Source of the DNA: Charina bottae
Lineage: Eukaryota; Chordata; Lepidosauria; Squamata; Charinaidae
Length of the DNA stretch: 64,000 nt
Reading direction: 5' to 3'
Assembly: GCA_023362775.1 (NCBI GenBank)
Contig: JALMGJ010000004.1
Span: 79,536,798 to 79,600,797 of the forward strand
The notes under the pieces are model-generated. The model searched no databases. It was not told where the DNA came from and was given only the letters and a program-made list of their open reading frames with translations. The stretch's first letter is position 1, and every line of letters begins with the position of its first letter. Both the position numbers and the translations under genes were made by a program. This document shows positions 35,211 to 44,640 of the stretch, piece after piece.

Positions 35211-36040
35211 ATTTTCCATATCAAGAAAACACATCTCAAAATGGTATATAGCATCTGGGATAATTGTAGTGCCCAGTAGCACAAGTGCCACAGTGCTAAA
35301 CTAAAACATTGTGGGAGTAGCTCTCTGCAAATACATACACACACACAGACACACATATGGAGCAAGAAATGAAAAACAATAAAGGAATTCACAGAATTAT
35401 TTTTGGTGACTGGTGCTTATATTTTAAAAAAGAAAATCTTTATTAAGAAAGTACATTTTTATAGCCTATATATCTGAACTATCTGTATTCTAAGTAAAAT
35501 AATGAAAGACCATGTGATCTGCAAGGCCACGTGAAGTCTGACATGGTATCTGCTCTATTACTAGAGCAGAGAAAGGGATTGTGGGAGCAAGAGTATAAAC
35601 TCTGAGAATAACATTCTAACAATCAAAGAGGTGTAGTGTAATGTAGGATAGTGTAGTGCGATGGCCTCTAAGAGAAGAATCTCGACGAACTTTGACTACA
35701 TCTATAGCTCCTAGGATAAGAAGGTGTGATAAATAAATTTATGTCAGAAGTGGATCTTGTAAAAAGCATTCTTTCTGGAAATAACTCATATTAAAGCAGA
35801 ACCTCTGCAAAACAATGATCATATCAAAATCAGCCCAACTAAGAAAATTATAGAACAATGTATAGGATGAAAAGTAGAACAATGTATAGGAATACCCAGG
35901 GAAAGATAACATTTTTATATGTTAAACACAGTTTACTGAGCATGTAATCTCAGAGACAATAAAGCATTAACAAGCAGTCACAGAAAATATATTAAATTTA
36001 ATGCAGTTCACAGCTACCTTTTTTTCCTATTCCTCTAAAG
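35211..36040. other. Unique sequence, nothing recognised
   Basis: A short CA-rich tract lies at about 35337-35356. No gene or repeat family is seen. Confidence 0.5.
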
Positions 36041-36436
36041 CAGGGCTTTCCAAACTTTTCCCGTCATGACACACCAATGGCGGCGCATGAGAAAACTTGG
36101 AAGTGCTGCGGCAGTATGCAAAAACATGGAAATGCTGCAGCAGTGGCACGCAAAAACCTGGAAGCGCTGCCGCCGTCATGGCGCTTTCGGGTTTTTGCAC
36201 ACCGCAACAGTGGCAGCGGCACTTCTGGTTTTTTGCGTGCCGCCGTGGCGGCGCTTTTGGATTTTCATGTGCTGCAGCGGTGGCGGCAGCGGTGTCCTGG
36301 TGTGTTGTGTGAAAACCCGGAAGTGCTTATGGCCCACCAGCAGCACGCCATCAGCGCTTCCGGGTTTTCACACAACACACCTGGGCCCCACAGGTGACAT
36401 AGTATTGTGTCACCACACACAGTTTGGAAAGCTATG
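36041..36436. mobile_element. hAT MITE, same family as 24447, with GC-rich interior
   Basis: It starts CAGGGCTTTCCAAACTTTTC and ends GTTTGGAAAGCTATG. A perfect 8-bp duplication CTCTAAAG flanks it (36033-36040 and 36437-36444). Compared with the 203-bp copy it is twice as long. It carries a GC-rich interior of repeated (G/C)GCAGCAGTGGC-like and GGGTTTTTGC-like units. The three overlapping open frames here are by-products of that interior. Confidence 0.92.
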
Positions 36437-36589
36437 CTCTAAAGAATAGATGATTCTTCGAAAAGATGTTACCTTTGTATCAATTTGTTACCTGGAAAAT
36501 CCTTCCTGCTGCTTAAATTAGAGGCTAAAGGGAGTGGTGAGTTCTTACTGGCTTCCACACTGTCATCCAGCAACTTTTCCCTAACTGAA

Positions 36590-37265
36590 AGCAATAATTG
36601 TCATCTCCATCTTTAGAAAGGGGTTAAAGGCATACCCAGAAACCATAGATCTGTCAGCCTGATAGCTATACTGGCCAAGGTCCTTGAACAAATTATCAAG
36701 TAGCATTTTTGTGAGTGAGGCATGCTGCAATATATTGCGTTTTTGTGAGTGACAGGCATGCTGCAATATTTTTCAGCATGGGTTTGTCACAAACAAATCA
36801 TGCCAGACTAACCTTATCTCCTTTGACAGAGTTACTAGCTTAGTCGGTTAGAAGAATGCCATAGACGTATATCTGGAGAGCAAAGAGTTTGATAGAGTAT
36901 CTCATAATATTCTCCTTAAAATAATGGTAAAATATTATCTAAATGATATTTAGTGTTAGATGAATTTACAGTTGACTGAATGATTACATCCAGAGTATGC
37001 TCATTAATAGTTCCATTTCACCTTGGAGGGAAGTATTGAATGGAATACCACAGGACCCTGTCTTGGTCCTGTGCTAATCAATATTTTTATCAGTGACTTG
37101 GATGAAGATGTTGAGAGGTCCATTCTAAAGTTTAAAGTTGACAAAACTATGTTATATGAAAGACATAAAATTAAAAAAAGATGGCTTGAGCAGTGGGCTG
37201 AAATAAATAGGATGGAGTTTACCAGGAAGAAATGTAAAGTTCTTTATCTGGATATAAAAAGGTGA
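36590..37265 (+). pseudogene. CR1-type LINE RT fragment (chicken-CR1-like wording)
   Basis: The decayed plus-strand RT shows a KVLEQII block near 36680, QHGFVTNKSCQTNLISFDRV near 36775, a broken PQGSVLGP-type region near 37045 and INIFISDLDED near 37080. The last open piece (37023-37265) ends in RKKCKVLYLDIK. It is distinct from the 25067 copy and older. Confidence 0.75.
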
Positions 37266-37307
37266 GGCACAAGTATGAGATGGGGTAGACCTGGCTTGGC
37301 AGTATAG

Positions 37308-37605
37308 GTAGTCCTTGACTTACGACCATTCGTTCAGCAACTGTTCAAAGTTACGGCCGTTGCAGCACCCCCATGGTCATGTGATCAAAATTTGGGTGCT
37401 TGGCAGCCAGTCTGCACTTACGACCACAGGGGCGCTGCAACTCCCTCCACCTTATCTTCCCCCTATTTATGCCCTTTTGGCCCCCTGCTGCCTTGCCCTC
37501 TGTTGCCCCAGCTGACCTTCACTGTTGTCGTCTTGCTCCTGCTGCTGTCAAGGCATGCCCAGCCTAGCTGCTGGGCCCTATGGGTTTAGCTTCAAGCTGC
37601 GAAGA
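37308..37605. mobile_element. hAT-like MITE fragment interrupted by the chromovirus
   Basis: The left end (TAGGTAGTCCTTGACTTACG) and interior (TTACGGCCGTTGCAGCACCC, CATGTGATCAAAATTTGGG) belong to the family at 14562. The chromovirus inserted at 37605. The sequence resuming at 43848 does not clearly reach the right terminus. Confidence 0.7.
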
Positions 37606-37946
37606 TGTCAGAGATCACCCGATCTCTGCCAAAAGGGCAGGCAGACAAAGAGCTCCGCAGAAGCCTGGAAGTGGCGCGAAGCTGACATCCACCCGACGCA
37701 CGGGAATACACATCTGGGAGGCGGTTGCTGGAGCAACCAGGTAGACCTGACCACACGTGTCAGCAGCAAAGGACCCTGGGGGAGGGAAAGGTTTAAATAT
37801 GCTGCTTGTTCCCAGAATCGCCATTCCAGTCTTTGTTCGTGCTAGCTTCTGTATCCTGTAATAAACTATCCTACTTCTAAGAACTCATGCGTCTGTGAGT
37901 TACTCTAGAGTAGGGAGATTACAGATATCGGATGGAGTGCCTTACA
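37606..37946 (+). repeat. 5' LTR of the chromovirus
   Basis: The LTR begins TGTCAGAG and ends GCCTTACA (TG...CA). TTTAAATA at 37792-37799 is the likely TATA box. The transcript probably starts near 37823, where the sequence complementary to the primer-binding site begins. AATAAA lies at 37860-37865. Confidence 0.96.
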
Positions 37947-37947
37947 T

Positions 37948-37959
37948 AAAGACTGGAAT
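37948..37959 (+). other. Self-priming primer-binding site
   Basis: AAAGACTGGAAT, one base after the LTR, is the exact complement of ATTCCAGTCTTT at 37823-37834 in the LTR. That block lies about 25-30 bases after the TATA box, where the RNA 5' end should be. Elements of the Tf1/sushi group prime reverse transcription by folding the RNA 5' end onto this site instead of using a tRNA. No match to a common tRNA 3' end was evident. Confidence 0.82.
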
Positions 37960-38576
37960 CAAAAAAAAAAACCAACCGGTTTTCCCGGGAGCGAAACCAA
38001 CAGCTCACGGTCGAGACCGGCTTCTACACCCACTGGGCAGAGACCTGGGGAAAATTTTTTCGGAAGGTGACCAGGCGAGACGAGCGAGGAACCGGCTTCC
38101 CCGGCAGCGCAAACAGCTGAGAGGCGGGGATCCCTGGCAGCAGCGAAGAAGCAGGAAACGGCTTTCCCCAGCAGCTGGGACCAGGCGAGCGAGGAACCGG
38201 CTTTTCCAGCAGCAGCGGAAACCGGCGCGCTAATCAGCTGAGAGGCGGTGATCCGGACCAGCTGAGCGGCGGCAGGAGCGCAGCGGCAGACACCGGCAGC
38301 CCAAGCAGCGAATGGAGGCGGCAGAGCAGCAGCTAAATCGGCGCCCAAACAGCTGAGTGGCGGCAGCAGCGAAGCGGCGGTCCCCGGCGGTCCCAGCAGC
38401 GAGTAATCGGCGCCCAAGCAGCTGAGAGGAGGCGGCAGCGCAGCGGCGGAAATCAGCGGCCCCAGCAGCTGTTAGGAAGCCAAGCAGCTGAGAGGCAGCG
38501 GCAGAGACCACGTGGAGGCCAAGCGACGGCAGCGACCAGCGCTCCCAAGCAGCCAGCGACCAGCAGAGACCACAAA
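37960..38576 (+). other. GC-rich leader with CAGCTGAG repeats
   Basis: This long untranslated leader starts with a run of 11 A and is then strongly GC-rich. The motif CAGCTGAG(A/C/T)GG recurs at about 38114, 38235, 38259, 38350, 38419 and 38484. Upstream start codons such as 38311 give only short frames. The overlapping open frames on the minus strand are compositional artefacts. Confidence 0.8.
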
Positions 38577-39965
38577 ATGGAGTCGGTGGAGGCGGCAGAA
38601 GTGAGCAAAGAAGCCGGACCCAGATCAACTAGCGCCCAGACGATGGAGGGAGTTGCCAGTGAGCGAGAGGGCAAGAAAGCACAGAAGAAGCAAAACCACA
38701 TAGAGGTAACCAAAAACCCCATTCCTCTAAGCAGCACCGAACCAAGGCTAGCGGGATGGTCCATAGCTGTAGGTGAAGGGCTAGCGCAGGAAGGGGCAAA
38801 AGGAAACCAGAAGAAGGTCACCCCAACCCAGCGCATCGTAAGGTTGGAGGAACAGATGTCCAATGTGCAGTTAAATATAGGAATATTGATGAATAAAATG
38901 GACTCATTGGGCGCTGCCTTTGAGAAATTAATGGACAATGTAGATAAACCCAAAGGGCGGGAACTGAACCTGGGGCCACCCGAAGGAGAGGGAGACATCG
39001 AAAGTGAAGAGGAGGAATTTTACCCCTACAACAGAGCACCCAGGACCCCGTCATACAACCAATTCATGACCCCAGGGGGGGCACATACACCATTTGGAAT
39101 GGGTGAACTAAAAACGAAATTCAACGGCAACCCCAAGAATTTAGCATGCTTCTTGACTCACGTACAAGGGTTCATGAGCGAATTCGAATACACCTTCCGA
39201 ACGGAAGAGAGCAAAATTAGATACGTTTCCAGTTTTCTGGAAGGTGAGGCAGGGGACTGGCTGGTAACACTTCATGACAGGAGGGCTAGGGAATTAAGGG
39301 ACTTCCAAGAGTTCATGTATGCCCTCCGAAAACGGTTTGAAGATACGCTGACCAAAGTCTCAGCCAGGGCCCGACTCCGGAACTTAAGGCAGGGACCTAG
39401 GACAGTAGCTGAATATGCTATGGACTTTAAAAGATTATTATCCTACCTGCCGGACTGGCCGGAATCGATAAAGATAGAACACTTTCAATATGGCCTAAAA
39501 CAGGACTTACTGGAAAAGGCTTTAGACAGAGATGACCCTGAAACTTTAGAGGGGTGGATCCAATTAGCTGGGAAAATTGAGAGTAACAGACTACAGTTAC
39601 AAAGTATCAGAAACGTACAATCCAGGCAGAGGAACGAGGGGACTTTCATTAACCAGCCCCGCTCGAACATGAAACAGCGGAATTGGGAAGAGGAGAAGGA
39701 TCGCCGGACAAGAGAGGGACTGTGCTTCCGCTGCGGGAAGGAGGGACACCGAAGAAGTGCTTGCCCTCAGGGGAAAACAAGCATTAAGGAAAAACCTCCG
39801 GCGAAAAAGGCAGCTGACAGAAGTACCCTCAAAACAACACTCACCAAGGGAAAAGGAGCGGCTGCGGCAACCGTGAACCCATGGCAGAATCCGGACCTAG
39901 AAGAAGACAGCGATGACTCTGACTTTGAAATCCAGACGGCGGGAAACGAGCCAGGTCTGTTCTGA
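38577..39965 (+). CDS. Chromovirus Gag
   Basis: An intact 462-codon frame encodes Gag, which assembles the particle that packages the RNA. The start (ACAAAATGG) has a purine at -3 and G at +4. Residues about 82-125 form a likely coiled coil (RLEEQMSNVQLNIGILMNKM). The capsid-like retrotransposon gag domain follows at about 170-345, with ACFLTHVQGFMSEFEYTF, LEGEAGDWLV and ARARLRNLRQGPRTVAEYA. One CCHC zinc knuckle lies near residue 385 (CFRCGKEGHRRSAC), followed by a basic and then an acidic tail. The stop TGA (39963-39965) overlaps the next ATG. A frameshift signal 16 bases upstream of the stop probably yields the Gag-Pol fusion. Confidence 0.95.
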   Translation: MESVEAAEVSKEAGPRSTSAQTMEGVASEREGKKAQKKQNHIEVTKNPIPLSSTEPRLAGWSIAVGEGLAQEGAKGNQKKVTPTQRIVRLEEQMSNVQLNIGILMNKMDSLGAAFEKLMDNVDKPKGRELNLGPPEGEGDIESEEEEFYPYNRAPRTPSYNQFMTPGGAHTPFGMGELKTKFNGNPKNLACFLTHVQGFMSEFEYTFRTEESKIRYVSSFLEGEAGDWLVTLHDRRARELRDFQEFMYALRKRFEDTLTKVSARARLRNLRQGPRTVAEYAMDFKRLLSYLPDWPESIKIEHFQYGLKQDLLEKALDRDDPETLEGWIQLAGKIESNRLQLQSIRNVQSRQRNEGTFINQPRSNMKQRNWEEEKDRRTREGLCFRCGKEGHRRSACPQGKTSIKEKPPAKKAADRSTLKTTLTKGKGAAAATVNPWQNPDLEEDSDDSDFEIQTAGNEPGLF

Positions 39966-40000
39966 TGAGCGCCACAGGACAGACCTCCACAAAGGGGCGC
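39941..40000 (+). promoter_or_regulatory. -1 ribosomal frameshift signal: slippery site plus pseudoknot
   Basis: GGGAAAC (39941-39947) is a canonical X XXY YYZ heptamer placed correctly in the gag frame (GGA AAC are codons). After a 5-base spacer comes a 10-bp stem: 39953-39962 (AGGTCTGTTC) with 39977-39986 (GGACAGACCT), one G-U pair. Loop bases GCGCC (39969-39973) pair with GGCGC (39996-40000), giving an H-type pseudoknot. Slippage into -1 enters the pol frame, which is open from 39929 onward. The same heptamer is used by some simian retroviruses. A reinitiation route at TGATG is the alternative. Confidence 0.85.
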
Positions 40001-40837
40001 AAAGGAAGTAGCCGCAACACCCCAACAATGCACCTAAAGGTACAGTTGAGGACTTTGGGTGGGAGGAAAAAGTATGCGGGGGTTGCAATGCTAGACTCAG
40101 GTTGCTCTAGAAACTTAATGCACCCGAACGTAGCTGAAAAGATGGGACTGGACCTGTTTAAGCTTAAAACGCCCATCACATTTTGCCAATTGGATGGGTC
40201 GGAACTGAAGGGGGGGCCAGTGGAGTTCTACACCGAAGGACTGCAAATGACTTTGGGGACGCATGTAGAGACTTTGCAGTTCCTAGTGGCTCCCATTGCA
40301 ACACGACCCATTGTGTTAGGACTGAAATGGTTGAGGGCAAGAAACCCCAAGGTGGATTGGGTCTCAGGAGATTTGGACTTTACGGATGGGACTTATCACG
40401 AGATGGACAATGAGAGCACACCTAGCGACATGGAGCTGGGTGCAACGGGGATGGAAATTGAGGAAGGGGAGCAGGACCAAGGGGGTGGCACACTCACAAG
40501 CACAATTCCGGAGAAATACCTCCCGGTAGCTGAGATATTCGACAAGAAGGAATGTGAGCAAGAACCCCCCCATAGGCAGTCAGATGCAACCATTGACCTC
40601 ATCCCAGGGGCACCGTTTCCCAAGCCTAAGATGTATGCCATGACGCAAAAAGAACTGCAAGAATTGCGCAAATTCATAGATAAAAATTTGGCACGGGGGT
40701 TCATTGAACCAGCCAACTCCCCCCTTGCAGCCCCCTATTGTTCAGGAAGAAAAAAGCCGGGTCCCTCCGACTTTGCACTGACTACAGGGGTCTTAATGCA
40801 ATTTCGGTTACGAGACAGTACCCTCTCCCGTTACTGA
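39965..40837 (+). pseudogene. Chromovirus Pol, protease and start of RT (frame-broken)
   Basis: This 290-codon piece is the N-terminal part of Pol. The aspartic protease active site is VAMLDSGCSRNLMHP (about residue 37, D-S-G), with the second conserved block RPIVLGLKWLRARNPKVDW (about 115). The RT fingers begin near residue 205 (IDLIPGAPFPKPKMYAMT, FIEPANSPLAAP). At about 40731-40735 the run of C is one short of what the frame needs, so the frame drifts and stops at 40837. The RT wording continues without loss in the next frame. The indel could be a true mutation or an assembly error in the homopolymer. Confidence 0.93.
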
Positions 40838-43476
40838 AAGACATGTTAGCTCAGCTATCTAAGGGGAAAATTTTCACAAAACTAGATGTTAGGGAAGCTT
40901 ACTATCGTGTTCGCATAAGGGAGGGTGACGAATGGAAAACTGCATTCAATTGCCCATTGGGGTCTTTCCAATACAGGGTGCTCCCGTTTGGGATTGCGGG
41001 GGGACCGGGAATCTTCATGAGGTTCATAAACCAAGTATTGTATGAATTTCTGTACAAAGGGGTAATTGTATATTTGGATGACATACTGATTTTTTCTGAA
41101 AATCTGGAGGAACACATGGAGCTAGTTAAGAGGGTGCTTGAGAAATTACTCGAGGCTAAGCTTTATGTAAAACTTGAGAAATGTGAATTTCACAGGGAAC
41201 AACTAGACTTCTTGGGGTATCGCATTTCGCATGAGGGCATCGAGATGGATCCTGAGAAAGTCAAAGCGGTCCTGGGCTGGCAGCCCCCCCGTACTCGCAG
41301 ACAGCTGCAAGCGTTCCTCGGTTTTGCGGGGTTCTATAGGCAATTTATTCAGAATTTCGCGCAAATCGCACTGCCCCTGACTGACCTATTAAAGACAAAA
41401 GGCAAGGGAGCAAACGCGAAAGCCCCATCACCGAGCACGAAACTCGTATGGACGCAGGAATGCCAGGCAGCGTTTGATAGCCTAAAAGAAATGTTCACAA
41501 GAGAACCCATACTCAAGCACCCAGAAGCTGACAAACCATTTGTGGTACACACAGATGCATCTATTAGCGCAGTGGGGGCCATACTTTTGCAGGAGGATGA
41601 CACGGGGAAATTAAGGCCATGCGCGTACATTTCCCGAAAGTTTAACCTGACGGAGAAAAGATGGCATATTTGGGAAAAAGAAGCTTTCGCTGTCAAACAT
41701 GCCCTAAGCACGTGGCGACATCTCTTAGAAGGCACAGCAGAGCCGTTCCAAGTGTGGACGGACCATAAAAATTTGGAAGCTCTCAAATCACCCAGGAAGT
41801 TGAACCCTAAGCACCTCAGGTGGGCAGAATTCTTTAGTAGATTCAACTTCATGTTGAAGTATTTTCCTGGGGGAAAAAACTATTTGGCAGACGCGTTATC
41901 ACGCTTGCTGCAACATGAGAGCAAAATGGAAGAGGTCATTGAATCCCTCATCCCCTCCCAACCTGGGGAGGCACAGAGCTCAGCAATAACAGAAGGGAGG
42001 GGGGAAGGCAACATGGCAATCACCCGCAGCACCGCGAAGCGCGCGGCTGAAAGCGACCCGTGGACAGCCGAGCTGCGGGCGGCAACAGAAATAGACACCT
42101 GGTGGGGGGAGAACAAACAGAACCTAGTGGAGAAGGATGGAGTGGGGTGGAAGGACAACAAAGCCTATGTCCCTGAGCCCTTAAGGCAAAAGGTCTTAAC
42201 CATGCATCATGATCACAAAACGGCAGGGCATTTTGGCTTCGTAAAAACACTACACTCAATCCGACGCAAATTTTGGTGGCCATCCTTGCGCACTGATGTT
42301 AAAGACTATGTGCGCTCATGCCCAGTGTGCGCAATGGCCAAAAGGAAAATTGGGAAACCCACAGGGAAGCTGCAGGAAGTAGCAAACCCCTCACAGCCAT
42401 GGAAGCAAATTGCCATGGACTTCATAGTAGATTTGCCGGCGAGCAAAAAGAACACGGCAATTTGGGTAGTCACTGATCTATTCTCCAAGCAGGCACACTT
42501 CATCGCATGCAAAGGAATACCGAATGCTCAAAAACTAGCTAGACTGTTCATACAACACATCTATAGAGCCCACGGAACGCCGGAACGCATAATCAGCGAT
42601 CGCGGCAGCACTTTTACTTCCAAATTTTGGCGGGCTTTTTTGACTTTAATTGGAGCGGCACAGGGGCTCAGCAGTGCGTTCCATCCTTGCACAGATGGTG
42701 CGAGCGAACGCCTGAACGCTACATTGGAGCAATACCTTAGATGTTACACTAACTACCAACAGAATGATTGGGCGGAACTGTTGCCGTTCGCAGAGGTTGC
42801 TTACAATAACGCAGTACATCAAAGCACGGGGTTTTCACCATTCAAAGTCGCCACAGGGCAGGACTTTGTAACTATCCCGGAACTGGCCATGTCACACAAC
42901 ACGGAATTGCCACAACCCCTAAAAGCGGATGAATGGATAGAGAAACTAAGCAGCAATTGGCCAGTCATGGTGCAAACATTGCAGGAAGCCAAAGCTAGTT
43001 ACAAAAAATATGCAGACCGCAAGAGGGGGGAAGAATGGGAATTAAGAGTAGGAGACAAGGTGTATTTGTCAACAAAAAATCTGCGGACAACACAACCATC
43101 ACGGAAATTGGCACCAAAATTCGTAGGTCCATTCCCAATCATTGAGGTCATCAACCCAGTAGCGGCAAAATTACAATTGCCAAAAGCGCTAAGAAAGGTG
43201 CATCCTGTGTTCCACATCAGTTTGTTGAAACAACACCACAGTTCACAACACTGGCACCCTGAACCAGAGGAACCCCCCCCATTGTTGGTGGAGGGCGAAC
43301 CACATTTCGAGATTGATAGAATCCTGGACTCCAGAAGACACAAGGGGCAGCTACAGTACCTAGTGAAGTGGCAACACCTACCAATTGGAGACAAGGAATG
43401 GGTCAGCGCCAAACACACACGCGCCCCTAAATTAGTCAAGAAGTTCCATAAAGAATTCCCAGACAAACCCCACTGA
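40738..43476 (+). pseudogene. Chromovirus Pol: RT, RNase H, integrase, chromodomain
   Basis: The frame is open for 912 codons and intact once the upstream shift is passed; it has no start codon of its own. RT: GSLRLCTDYRGLNAIS, KIFTKLDVREAYYRVRI and the catalytic VIVYLDDILIF (about residue 115). RNase H: FVVHTDASISAVGAILL (about 262) and VWTDHKNLEAL. Integrase: an HHCC zinc module with SCPVCAMAK (about 530), then catalytic residues in AMDFIVDLPAS, ISDRGSTFTSKFW and GASERLNATLEQY (D, D, E). The C-terminal chromodomain (about 860-900, FEIDRILDSR, QYLVKWQHLP, EWVSA) would steer insertion to marked chromatin and defines a chromovirus. Confidence 0.95.
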
Positions 43477-43506
43477 ACCGGGGGGGTGAGTTTTGGGGCG
43501 GGAGCA
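43477..43506 (+). other. Polypurine-rich tract before the 3' LTR
   Basis: Purine-rich sequence (CCGGGGGGGTGAG and TTTTGGGGCGGGAGCA) sits directly before the 3' LTR, the position used to prime plus-strand DNA. Confidence 0.7.
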
Positions 43507-43847
43507 TGTCAGAGATCACCTGATCTCTGCCAAAAGGGCAGGCAGACAAAGAGCTCCGCAGAAGCCTGGAAGTGGCGCGAAGCTGACATCCACCCGACGC
43601 ACGGGAATACACATCTGGGAGGCGGTTGCTGGAGCAACCAGGTAGACCTGACCACACGTGTCAGCAGCAAAGGACCCTGGGGGATGGAAAGGTTTAAATA
43701 TGCTGCTTGTTCCCAGAATCGCCATTCCAGTCTTTGTTCGTGCTAGCTTCTGTATCCTGTAATAAACTATCCTACTTCTAAGAACTCATGCGTCTGTGAG
43801 TTACTCTAGAGTAGGGAGATTACAGATATCGGATGGAGTGCCTTACA
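43507..43847 (+). repeat. 3' LTR of the chromovirus
   Basis: It is 341 bp and identical to the 5' LTR except at two positions (T for C at 43521; T for G in the GGGGGATGG block near 43686). AATAAA at 43761-43766 would end the transcript. Confidence 0.96.
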
Positions 43848-44640
43848 GAAGAAGGGGAAAAAAGCCAAAACCAGCCTTTTTTATTTGTTTGTTTTTTGCA
43901 GCACAAAGCCAGCCCCACCCCCACCCAGGAACTTCAAAGAGGGCTTTGCACTGCAAAGAAGGGGGGGGGGGGAAGGCTACTTTTGGCTCTTTGGAGCTCC
44001 TGGGAGGGGGCAGGGCTGGTTTTGTGCTGTGAAGAAGAGGAAAAATGCTGAAAGCAGCCTCTTTTTTTCCCTTCTTCACAGCACAAATCTTGAAATCACC
44101 CTTGTCGGATGTTCCTCTAAACAGACCCTTCAACTCAACACTGGCATAAAGCAAACAAGGACTTCTGTATCGTAACAGGAGGAGCCAAGGAGAAGTGTGA
44201 GATGCTCACAAGCTGGCTTTGTGCTGGGAAGAAAGGGAAAAAAGCTGAAAACAGCCTCCCCCCCCCCCTTCTTCTCAGTGTTCCCTCTCTCCCTGGGGGC
44301 TGGCTGAAAAAAGCTCCATGCCAAAATCCAAGCAGGATTTTGGTACGGAGCTTTTTCAGCCAGCCCCCAGAGTTGAGAGGACTCCCTCTAGTCTCTGGGG
44401 GCTGGCTGAAAATCCTGCTCTCCTCTCTGCACAGCGACTGGAAGGGGGTGGCAGCTCAGACTCATTTGCAGGGGTAGCTGTATCTCCTGGTTTCGAGGTG
44501 ATGCAGCCTCCACTGCTTGCAGCTCCTCAGGCAGTGGTTCATCTGGCAACTCTGGAACTGGCTGCTGATTGTCAGTCTCCTCATGTGAGTCCAAGCTGAC
44601 CCTCTCTAGATGGCTAAACCGGATGACCAGATTCTATTTG
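43848..44640. other. Low-complexity, GC-rich stretch right of the chromovirus
   Basis: Poly-G (43962-43973) and poly-C (44260-44269) runs occur with repeated GCACAAA(G)CCAGC and GGGGGCTGGCTGAAAA motifs in both orientations. For example, CTGGGGGCTGGCTGAAAAA (about 44290) and its inverse (about 44355) could fold. It may be the interior of the interrupted MITE or another non-autonomous repeat. No gene is seen. Confidence 0.5.

Larger units (their letters stand above)
37606..43847 (+). mobile_element. Young full-length chromovirus (Ty3/gypsy, Tf1/sushi group)
   Basis: The 6242-bp element has matching 341-bp LTRs, a GAAGA target duplication (37601-37605 and 43848-43852), a self-complementary primer-binding site, a GC-rich leader, gag, a -1 frameshift signal, and pol with protease, RT, RNase H, integrase and C-terminal chromodomain. 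The LTR pair differs at 2 of 341 positions (for example 37620 versus 43521), so insertion was recent. The only coding lesion I see is a one-base loss near 40731-40735. There is no envelope gene; it is a retrotransposon, not a virus. Confidence 0.97.

Noticed and set aside
36066..36449. Three overlapping open frames (up to 127 codons) in a GC-rich block
   Set aside because: They lie wholly inside a TIR- and TSD-bounded MITE with a repetitive interior; several frames are open at once, so this is composition, not coding.
37895..38628. Open frames on both strands before gag
   Set aside because: They sit in the GC-rich repetitive leader of the chromovirus, lack conserved motifs and overlap each other on both strands.
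39963..39969. TGATG stop/start overlap as the main route to Pol
   Set aside because: It is possible, but the correctly phased heptamer and pseudoknot immediately upstream make -1 frameshifting the better explanation.
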